Position numbers and translations under genes: made by a program. The notes under the pieces are model-generated. The model saw only the letters and a program-made list of their open reading frames with translations, was not told the DNA's origin and ran no database searches. DNA of 6,286 nt from UBA1067 sp050874585 (lineage in GTDB: Bacteria > Verrucomicrobiota > Kiritimatiellia > RFP12 > UBA1067). The stretch covers positions 1-6,286 of the forward strand of contig JBNMKZ010000085.1 of assembly GCA_050874585.1 (NCBI GenBank), written 5' to 3'. This document shows, in pieces, positions 1 through 6,030 of the stretch (position 1 is its first letter; the number at the start of each line of letters is the position of its first letter).

Positions 1-481
1 AATTGCCCTGTCCACTGATTCCCGCTGGGCTGCTCGACCAAACGGCCGCTCCGCCCGGATGGCTGTCCCGTGTCAGTTTGAGGGTGCAGCTTGTCGACTT
101 CCAGCAAATGTTCGTCTCATCAGGCTCAATATCGAGTTTCAGCACCTCAATAGTTCCGGAGAACGAGTCTTCCGTTCCGGACTCGTCCCTGACCTCATAA
201 CCGCCGCCACCACCTATTCGGCAGCGCAACTTGCCGTCCTTCGGGCTGACAAGATGGTATGGAGAATGAGCCTTGACCTCGACATCCGCACAGAAATTGG
301 CGGCGTCGACACCCCATGTCGTGACATAGAAGTCTGCCCCCTCGGGAACGACATCCTCCGTCCCTGCCGCCGCACAACGGACGGATACATAGGCGTTTTG
401 GCCAGATGCCGCCCATGCGCACGCCCAGGGAAACACCCCGCAACAAGCCAGTGCTACAATTCCAACGCGTATGAGAATCAT
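1..481 (-). CDS. Secreted protein with NAYVSV/DFYV module and Ig-like segment (3' end beyond window)
   Basis: This is the first 160 codons of a larger gene, read by hand from ATG at 481; the frame is open to the left edge. Residues 1-24 form a Sec signal peptide (basic start MILIR, hydrophobic core, likely cleavage AWA|AS). The mature protein opens with GQNAYVSV, then GADFYVTTWGVD, a glycine run (residues about 94-98) and an acidic stretch ESGTEDSFSG. Near the break it has AVWSSSPAGISG, which resembles the start of a bacterial Ig-like repeat. Residues about 27-118 align with the product of the gene at 4690-5970, so the two are paralogues. The start is supported by AGGA at 493-496 (11 bases upstream) and a TATAAT box at 528-533. 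Five cysteines lie in the mature part, consistent with export. The function is unknown; a surface or matrix protein is an inference. GC is lower than in most of the operon upstream (31/60 at 121-180). Confidence 0.85.
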   Translation of the reverse strand, partial: MILIRVGIVALACCGVFPWACAWAASGQNAYVSVRCAAAGTEDVVPEGADFYVTTWGVDAANFCADVEVKAHSPYHLVSPKDGKLRCRIGGGGGYEVRDESGTEDSFSGTIEVLKLDIEPDETNICWKSTSCTLKLTRDSHPGGAAVWSSSPAGISGQGN

Positions 482-492
482 AACGATGCGTG

Positions 493-499
493 TCCTTTT
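493..499 (-). promoter_or_regulatory. Ribosome binding site for the gene at 1-481
   Basis: AAAAGGA on the minus strand ends 11 bases before the ATG at 481. The spacing is a little long but acceptable. The next in-frame codons encode a typical signal peptide, which supports this start. Confidence 0.5.
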
Positions 500-527
500 G
501 GTTACGAATTCGCCCTTGGTGATTTGA

Positions 528-556
528 ATTATAGCATAAACGAGGAAGTTTGGAAA
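528..556 (-). promoter_or_regulatory. Candidate sigma-70-type promoter for the gene at 1-481
   Basis: On the minus strand a perfect TATAAT lies at 528-533. TTTCCA, which matches 4 of 6 positions of TTGACA, lies 17 bases upstream at 551-556. This would start transcription near 521, about 40 bases before the ATG at 481. The region is AT-rich within GC-rich surroundings and lies in the 89-base gap after the glycosyltransferase gene. The -10 box is strong and the -35 box is modest. It suggests the paralogue can be expressed independently of the upstream operon. Confidence 0.55.
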
Positions 557-570
557 TCACGAAACTCGTC

Positions 571-2133
571 CTACCGGGGAAAAGTTCGTTCGTTGGGAAA
601 TCGCAGAATCTCCGCCAGCAGGAGGACGGTCGGCATCCAGACGAGGCGCGGCAAGGCCGTCCCGAGATGCCAGGAGAAGTTGGGCGCAAGGCTGAGTGAA
701 AGAATGTAAACGAAGACCGCACACGAGACGAACGCGCTCCCCAACGCCGCGCAGAGTCCGCCGAAAACCGCCCCATCCCTCACAGCCACACGGCGGCGCA
801 GGGCGAACAGGGCGAGGAGAACCGCCAACGGCCACGCAAAGGCATATTCCCACGGACGCAGGAAGGCAAGGCGCAGAAAGGCGGCACCCGCCTCCAGCAG
901 GCGCGAAAGGTCCGGCGACCATGGCGCGGCGAAGTGGTAGAGCGTCCCACCCGCCAGACGACATCCTATCTGCCAAGCCAGGGGCAAGGCCCCGCCGACA
1001 AGGAGACCACGAGCGGATGCCGTGCGCCGCCCCTCAATCACGCGAAGAACAAGCCAACAGGAAAAGAGGAGGACGAGCCCTTCGTTCTTGGCGAGTCCCG
1101 ACAGCCCAAAAAGGAACCACCCGAACGCCGCGCCGCCCCTTTCCCGGACGCGACTCCATCCCGCAAGGATAAGGATCGCAACAAGCGGTTCGGCGTAGTC
1201 GAGTGCGGCCAACCTGAGGGAAAGCGGACTCAAGACCGCCGCAAGAGCCAGGCATCGCGTCGAATGCGCGTTCGCCACCGTGCAGAGATACCCCGCCAGT
1301 GCGGCGGCGGACGAAACGGCGACAAGCTGCACAAGCCATTCCCCGCATCCACCCGAAAGGGCGTATGCCACGAGTGTCAGCAGGGCGAATCCCGGCGGGT
1401 AGGCGGGCTGGAGCGTCGAACGGGCGGCATCCGTGAAGAAACCGGGCGGCACGCCCCCACACATCCAAATGAGCCGGGCCTTGCCGCCATAGACCCCCAA
1501 TCCCGTCGGCGCAACAAGCGTGTGCGTAAGCGCAAGCGTCCCTGCGGCGGCAAGGACAACCGCCGCGCCCAGGAAATACCATCGCCGACGTTCCCTCCGT
1601 GAAACAAGCCAGCCGAAGAGGAGAACGAGAGACGAGACGACCCCCGTGCCAACCGACTCCCGGAGCGGCGAAACCTCACGCGGGCGTACGCCGCGATCCA
1701 CCGGCGGGACACCCTCCTTCAGCCAAAGTGCAACTCGCTCGTCCCGTGCGACGCATCGGTAGCCGGGAAACGCCACCCGCCGAAAACGGCTAACGACGAC
1801 AGCCGTCTCATCCGCGAGATTTTCCGCACGGCCGAAACGAACGGGGCGTGGGCACAACGCCCACGAAAGCGTGAGCTGAATCGACCGCTCAACCGGCTGG
1901 AGAACGCCGTCCGACGAGTCGATGCAGTAGTAGACCGACGCCCCTGGCGGCACAAACCGCTCGACAATCTCCCTGTACGCATCCGTATGCGCACCATTCC
2001 CCCGATAGGCTCGTCCGTGCCACTGGGATGCCGCCCGAAGCGCACCCTCGACCATCCGCCCCAGTTCCCGCCCATTCAGCACAAGCGACAGAATGGCAAG
2101 AACAAGACAAAGAAAGCCCAGCCAACGCTTCAT
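571..2133 (-). CDS. Polytopic membrane protein, putative GT-C-fold glycosyltransferase
   Basis: The product is 520 residues. The ATG at 2133 was chosen because it overlaps the previous stop as ATGA and directly precedes a transmembrane helix; an in-frame extension back to 2280 is polar and lies over the upstream gene. TM1 is about residues 4-20. A soluble segment of about 140 residues follows (with VPPGASVYYC and WALCPRPV), then roughly ten hydrophobic segments from residue 161 to 509. Family-like motifs are KARLIW (218-223), AYPPGFALL (244-252), LSGLAKNEGLVLL (344-356) and a C-terminal WHLGTALPRLVWMP (488-501). The KNEG and WHLxT...R motifs match, from memory, bacterial GT39/RgtA-D-like glycosyltransferases, which use polyprenyl-phosphate sugars on the outer face of the inner membrane. 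It is the last gene of the four-gene unit. Oddity: the usual GWDxxxxW part before KAR is reduced to GLGVYGG. The substrate is unknown. Confidence 0.85.
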   Translation of the reverse strand: MKRWLGFLCLVLAILSLVLNGRELGRMVEGALRAASQWHGRAYRGNGAHTDAYREIVERFVPPGASVYYCIDSSDGVLQPVERSIQLTLSWALCPRPVRFGRAENLADETAVVVSRFRRVAFPGYRCVARDERVALWLKEGVPPVDRGVRPREVSPLRESVGTGVVSSLVLLFGWLVSRRERRRWYFLGAAVVLAAAGTLALTHTLVAPTGLGVYGGKARLIWMCGGVPPGFFTDAARSTLQPAYPPGFALLTLVAYALSGGCGEWLVQLVAVSSAAALAGYLCTVANAHSTRCLALAAVLSPLSLRLAALDYAEPLVAILILAGWSRVRERGGAAFGWFLFGLSGLAKNEGLVLLFSCWLVLRVIEGRRTASARGLLVGGALPLAWQIGCRLAGGTLYHFAAPWSPDLSRLLEAGAAFLRLAFLRPWEYAFAWPLAVLLALFALRRRVAVRDGAVFGGLCAALGSAFVSCAVFVYILSLSLAPNFSWHLGTALPRLVWMPTVLLLAEILRFPNERTFPR

Positions 2134-3389
2134 TCTGCAAAAACCCTCACTTCGCGGAGAACAAATGGCACTGGACTTTTCGCCGTCACAACAACCCGTA
2201 ATCGAGAAACGGGGAACTTGGGCTCGAACTCCGTCACGCCATCCCTGGCCTTGGCGCGAAGTCCGCCGATCCGTCGCCAATTGCCGTTCCGCCCCATCAC
2301 ACGAATCTCCCCCGCCGTCAAACGCGAACGACCCGACATCGTGCCCGTCATCACGCGAAACTTCCCAAGGACTGGTTGCTCATACGCAACCTCAAACCAA
2401 TCCCCATTTGACGCGGACTTTTCCGCCTCATACCAGGTTCCCTCAAGCCCATCAACCGCACATTCCCGCGAATGAACAGCATCTAAGGGCGGAATTGACG
2501 ATGAACAGTTAACCGCAACTTCAACACCTGCCGAATGTTGCTCCTGAAGCCGTTTTGAGAACACCCAATCCCAAACGGCCGGTTCACGCCAGGCCCGATG
2601 CCAGGCATCATGTCGCCCATTGGGATACTCCGAATACCTAAACTCCCCTCCCATGCATTCAACTTTCCGGGCGAGACCTTCCAAGGCCTTCGACAACCGT
2701 GGATTCTCGCGTATACCACGGTTGTGAATCAACCAATAGTTCAGCACTCCTTCATTCGGCAGCATCGCCTCATTCATGAATGTCGACACAGGGACAGACG
2801 CGGCAAATGTATTGAGAAGATGGCATGGAAGTTCAAATGCCGCCGATCCGCCGTATGAAAGTCCCGTGAGATAAATACGACTCGAATCAATGCGCGGCAC
2901 TCGGCTTCGCCCAGCAACGGTTGCGATGAGATTCGAAATGCACATCACCAGTTCATTCGCCCTCCCGGGAAGTCCCGTATGGAATGTCACATCATCGGGC
3001 AACATCGGCACAAGCAAACAGGACGGATGGCGACGCTGGAATTCTTCATTCACGACAACCTCGAAGGCATCCATCTGGGCAAATAGTCGTTCCAAATTTT
3101 GTCCCCGCTCACCAGACCCCGCAAAATAGACGACAAGGGGAATCCGTTCCCTCACGGACTTCAGGCGCACAGATGGGACAAACATCAGAAAAGGAATGGA
3201 AAATGCGGAAACCCCATCGGTAAACCGATGGGCGGTCAACCCATATTTACGCAAGGACTCCCGCAATTCAGATGTCGAATTCTCATAGGGCCCCACCGTT
3301 CCGAATCGAACTGGGTATTCGCCACCTTCCACACACAAGGCGAAGAAGAGAAAAAGCAGGAGAACAAACCTTCCCATGCTCGAAATCAT
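2130..3389 (-). CDS. Secreted alpha/beta-hydrolase (esterase/peptidase-like) with C-terminal F5/8C-like domain
   Basis: The product is 419 residues from ATG at 3389, which forms an ATGA overlap with the upstream stop. A further ATG at 3377 is possible; an extension to 3464 would add a polar stretch before the signal peptide and overlap the upstream gene by 79 bases. The signal peptide covers about residues 1-22. The hydrolase domain (about 60-282) has PLVVYFAGSGERG (84-96, oxyanion-hole region), GLSYGG with nucleophile Ser178, and YPNGRHDAWHRAW with His260, followed by WDWVF. These fit the predicted-peptidase/feruloyl-esterase-like class (COG4099-like). The catalytic acid expected after 'WxxH' is not in its place (WLIHNRGIRENP, 219-230). 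Residues about 290-419 look like an F5/8 type C (CBM32/discoidin) sandwich: AVDG..GTWYEA..., WFEVAY, FRVMTG, ending LREVRVF. This suggests a glycan ester or surface polymer as ligand. GC is clearly lower than in its operon partners. Confidence 0.85.
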   Translation of the reverse strand: MISSMGRFVLLLFLFFALCVEGGEYPVRFGTVGPYENSTSELRESLRKYGLTAHRFTDGVSAFSIPFLMFVPSVRLKSVRERIPLVVYFAGSGERGQNLERLFAQMDAFEVVVNEEFQRRHPSCLLVPMLPDDVTFHTGLPGRANELVMCISNLIATVAGRSRVPRIDSSRIYLTGLSYGGSAAFELPCHLLNTFAASVPVSTFMNEAMLPNEGVLNYWLIHNRGIRENPRLSKALEGLARKVECMGGEFRYSEYPNGRHDAWHRAWREPAVWDWVFSKRLQEQHSAGVEVAVNCSSSIPPLDAVHSRECAVDGLEGTWYEAEKSASNGDWFEVAYEQPVLGKFRVMTGTMSGRSRLTAGEIRVMGRNGNWRRIGGLRAKARDGVTEFEPKFPVSRLRVVVTAKSPVPFVLREVRVFAE

Positions 3390-4687
3390 TTCCCTCGGTA
3401 GGCCTCCTCCAGCTTCGGACGCTCGCGGGCGATCGTCTCGGCGCTCTCCCAGTTGCTGCCCCACTCCTTCAGCCCGACCTTGAGAGCGAGGTAGGCCTGG
3501 CGGCGGACATGAATCGACTCGTCGCCGAGGAGGGCGAGGAGCGCGTCGGCATTCGCTCGGATGCAGGCGCGGGACCGATACGCCAGCGCATAGGCCCCCT
3601 TGGCACGAACTTCAGCCCTATGGTTCCGCATCAGCTCCCGGCACAGCTCGGCGTCCTCGTCGCGGACGACGAACGCGAACACGCCCATCGTGGCGACCAC
3701 CCTGTCGTCGTCGCTCCCCTTCCGCACGAGGGTGAGGATCGCCGCCCGCAGCTCGTCCACCTGCCCCTCCGAAAGGTTCAGCACCCGACCCCGCTCCCCA
3801 TCTTGCGGGAAGTTAACCATGAGGAAAGAGAGCAACGCCCTGTCCGCCGGCGACAGCGGCGTGCCGCCCTCGACCTGATCGGCCAGCCTCCTGATCTGCC
3901 ACAGCCCGTACGCCTCGTAGCCGGTAAAGAACCCGACACTTTTCACCGACTCGAACGCCCCCCTCAGGAAGGCCGAATCCGTCCCCCGGAGGAGTTCCGG
4001 CCTCGACTTGGCGATGGGGAACCCGGCGCTCGTCAGGGCGGAAGAGGCCATGCGGAGCGTCTGGGCGTCCACCTCCCTCCCGGGGTCGAAGACCCCCCTC
4101 AGGTAGTCGATCGCCCGCGCACTCCCCACGAACGCGGAGCACGTCACGGCGATCCAGTCCTGCTCATCGTACCCGGAGAAGGTCTTCGGGTACCCCCGCC
4201 CGATGGCCCTCTCAAGGTCGTCCGCCATCAGCCCCTGCCCGGCCGACGACCCGAGAACCTTGCAGAGGAAGAGCCGCGACATCCCGCGCACGTTCCCGTT
4301 CGTCGAGACCGCACCCGCCAGCGCGTCGCCCTCGACCCGGGCGTACCCCTCGCCGATCAGCGCCCGGCGGGCCTCCCGCTCCCGGTCGCCGCGCAGTTCC
4401 GCCATGGTCGTCGAGCGGTGGCACGCCGCCGTGACGAGGAGCAGCAGCCGGCGGTAGTCGCGCAGGGCGGTCCGCTCGTCGAGCGGAATCCGCCCCGAGA
4501 GCATCTCCGCCATGCGGCCGCAGGCCTCGCGGATCTCCGCGTCCTCCCGCTCGTGCGCGACGCCCACGCCGCCAATCGTCCGCACGACGACGTCGCACTT
4601 CCCGACCGCACCGCTCCCCTCCGCAAGGGCCGGGAGGGCAAGCCCCACCAGCAGGACCCCACAGCAACACACTCCGATTCTCTTCAT
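3386..4687 (-). CDS. Secreted protein with C-terminal HEAT-like helical repeats
   Basis: The product is 433 residues. ATG at 4687 has GGAG at 4696-4699, 8 bases upstream, and begins 2 bases after the stop of the preceding gene. Residues 1-22 form a signal peptide (CCCGVLLVGLALPALA|EG). The mature protein is mainly predicted helix, rich in Arg, Glu, Leu and Ala. Residues about 323-404 contain paired helices of HEAT type: SDDDRVVATMGVFAFV, HRAEVRAKGAYALAY and DESIHVRRQAYLALKVGL. The middle part (140-290) has aromatic and charged helices but no motif I recognise. HEAT-like proteins usually serve as scaffolds, so an adaptor role for the exported or surface partners in this operon is plausible but inferred. 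No catalytic motif is seen. The end of the gene overlaps the hydrolase start by 4 bases, so the two are probably translated together. Confidence 0.85.
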   Translation of the reverse strand: MKRIGVCCCGVLLVGLALPALAEGSGAVGKCDVVVRTIGGVGVAHEREDAEIREACGRMAEMLSGRIPLDERTALRDYRRLLLLVTAACHRSTTMAELRGDREREARRALIGEGYARVEGDALAGAVSTNGNVRGMSRLFLCKVLGSSAGQGLMADDLERAIGRGYPKTFSGYDEQDWIAVTCSAFVGSARAIDYLRGVFDPGREVDAQTLRMASSALTSAGFPIAKSRPELLRGTDSAFLRGAFESVKSVGFFTGYEAYGLWQIRRLADQVEGGTPLSPADRALLSFLMVNFPQDGERGRVLNLSEGQVDELRAAILTLVRKGSDDDRVVATMGVFAFVVRDEDAELCRELMRNHRAEVRAKGAYALAYRSRACIRANADALLALLGDESIHVRRQAYLALKVGLKEWGSNWESAETIARERPKLEEAYRGK

Positions 4688-4689
4688 CT

Positions 4690-5970
4690 TCAGAACTCCA
4701 TCTTGAGTTTAATCTCCCCGCTCAGGAGGACACTGCCCGTCTGCGCATCAGCCTCGTGCGAAAACGTCGCCACCGTGCCGCAAATGATCTCGAACTTGCC
4801 GAACGCCGTCTCGTTCTCGATGTGCACCCCCGAGGAAACCTTCTCGCCCGTAAAGGTAAACAGCTCCCTCGTGAAGCCCCTCTCCTGGAAGGACTTCAGC
4901 CACCCGGCCGTCGCACGGGGCGGGTTCAGGACAAGGTCTCCCCCGGCGAACACCAGGGAGAACTCCAGCCGCCACCTCCACCGCCAGCTCTCAAGCACCA
5001 CGCCGGAGAACCCGTCATCAGACAGGAGCCCCGAGGCGACCTCCGCCGCATATGCGCCACAGCCAATCGACAGGTTGTCCGCGAAGGCCCGCGCCGCACT
5101 GTCCGCGATGCCCGGCGTGACCGGCCTTACAAATAGCTCTCCCCCAGGGCAAGTTTGCAAAGATAGAAATTCCTTTGAAGCGTCAACGCTCAATCCATAG
5201 ATCTCTCCGACGCCGGCACCGAGCAGTTCGCCCGCCTCCTGGGCCATCGCCCCCGTCAGGAAGGCGATGTCCTTTCGGCAGGCCACCCCGTAGACGGAGG
5301 CCCGCCCGAAGGTGCCCGGCGCTGACTCTCCCGACGCAAGGCCACCTCCACTGCGGGCGGATTCCGCCCGGCCATGGGCGGCGGGCCCCACCAGCGAGAC
5401 GGTGATCCGCGCCTCGTCGCTCCCACACTCGACGGAATCCCTGGCGCGAATCCGCCTCAGGGCTATTCTCCCGCCATCATCCTCAACCGACACCCGGACG
5501 TCCTCGTTGTCGCTCGCAACCGACACCCCGACGAAGCGCCTGATGGCCGACGGGCTGTACGCCACTGAGGCGCTTGCCTCAGCCTGGCGCAGCATCATCT
5601 CCGGCATGCCCGACACGACGACCTCGCCAACGTAGACGGCCCCGGACACCGCGTCCTCGGGGTTCGCCCCGTCCTCCGAGACAACGGACCACGCGCAGGC
5701 TCCTCCACCCCGTGCGCTCCCAACCCCGCCCTCCGGCGCCACCAGCCTCCAGCCGGGCATCGCCTCGAACTCAAGCCGGACGCTCCCGACGGGGCCGAGC
5801 GCATCGGGGACGACATAGAAGTCGACCCCGTCGCAGACGACGGTTCCGGACGAGGCCGTCACGCTGACGTACGCGTTGCCCGCCGCACGCGCCCCCGCGG
5901 GCATGACGAGCAGGAGCGCGAGCGCCGCGCACCTCCACAGGGCTAATCGAAAACGACCGACAAAATCCAT
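4690..5970 (-). CDS. Secreted protein of unknown function with NAYVSV/DFYV module; first gene of operon
   Basis: The product is 426 residues from ATG at 5970. A TTG at 6000 in the same frame would add ten residues, but AGGGA 7 bases before the ATG favours the shorter form. Residues 1-29 are a signal peptide (basic start, long hydrophobic core, cleavage near ARA|AG). The first mature module (about 30-122: GNAYVSV, VDFYVVPDALG, SEDGANPEDAVSG) is paralogous to that of the gene at 1-481. The central part (about 120-200) looks like beta strands. Residues 205-315 are glycine/alanine-rich with helical segments and include cysteines 231, 274 and 304. The final 100 residues are beta-rich, contain a WRWRWR run (329-334) and end in phenylalanine after an alternating strand (LLSGEIKLKMEF). 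I do not recognise a family; an exported surface or outer-membrane-associated role is inferred. GC is the highest in the window (45/60 at 5641-5700). Confidence 0.85.
   Translation of the reverse strand: MDFVGRFRLALWRCAALALLLVMPAGARAAGNAYVSVTASSGTVVCDGVDFYVVPDALGPVGSVRLEFEAMPGWRLVAPEGGVGSARGGGACAWSVVSEDGANPEDAVSGAVYVGEVVVSGMPEMMLRQAEASASVAYSPSAIRRFVGVSVASDNEDVRVSVEDDGGRIALRRIRARDSVECGSDEARITVSLVGPAAHGRAESARSGGGLASGESAPGTFGRASVYGVACRKDIAFLTGAMAQEAGELLGAGVGEIYGLSVDASKEFLSLQTCPGGELFVRPVTPGIADSAARAFADNLSIGCGAYAAEVASGLLSDDGFSGVVLESWRWRWRLEFSLVFAGGDLVLNPPRATAGWLKSFQERGFTRELFTFTGEKVSSGVHIENETAFGKFEIICGTVATFSHEADAQTGSVLLSGEIKLKMEF
4696..4699 (-). promoter_or_regulatory. Ribosome binding site for the HEAT-like gene, inside the preceding CDS
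   Basis: GGAG on the minus strand lies 8 bases before the ATG at 4687. It sits within the last codons of the upstream gene, consistent with translational coupling. Confidence 0.5.
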
Positions 5971-5977
5971 TCCACAA

Positions 5978-5985
5978 TCCCTTTT
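5978..5985 (-). promoter_or_regulatory. Ribosome binding site deciding the start at 5970
   Basis: AAAAGGGA on the minus strand lies 7 bases before ATG 5970. No comparable site precedes the in-frame TTG at 6000, so the ATG is the better start. Confidence 0.6.
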
Positions 5986-6000
5986 CGCATATTTTACCAA

Positions 6001-6030
6001 AATATCGTCCGTTTGTGTGATTGCTGGAAA
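6001..6030 (-). promoter_or_regulatory. Weak promoter candidate for the four-gene operon
   Basis: On the minus strand TTTCCA (6025-6030) and GATATT (6001-6006) are separated by 18 bases; each matches the sigma-70 consensus at 4 of 6 positions. A TAAAAT at 5991-5996 is an alternative -10 box but lacks a matching -35. The same TTTCCA hexamer stands 17 bases before the TATAAT of the paralogue at 1-481. The evidence is thin; the main support is the AT-rich local composition just upstream of the first gene. Confidence 0.25.

Noticed and set aside
540..569. Inverted repeat ACGAG...CTCGT (extended by TTT/AAA) just after the glycosyltransferase stop, as a terminator
   Set aside because: The stem has a 4-base bulge, is weak, and is followed on the minus strand only by TTTATGC, not a T-run. 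It also overlaps the -35 candidate of the next gene.
59..709. Plus-strand frame of 216 codons
   Set aside because: It crosses the promoter and start of the minus-strand secreted protein and the end of the glycosyltransferase gene, and has no recognisable motif.
934..1602. Plus-strand frame of 222 codons
   Set aside because: It is antisense to the membrane glycosyltransferase-like gene, and its product is highly Arg/Pro/Lys-rich and low in complexity.
3272..5200. A 642-codon open frame on the plus strand, the longest in the window
   Set aside because: It lies antisense to the hydrolase, HEAT-like and first operon genes, which have signal peptides, recognisable motifs and coupled junctions. 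Its product is Arg/Pro/His/Leu-rich without domains, as expected for a shadow frame in GC-rich DNA.
5968..6000. TTG at 6000 as the start of the first operon gene
   Set aside because: The ATG at 5970 has a better-placed AGGGA site and gives a normal signal peptide; the TTG start would add ten polar residues.
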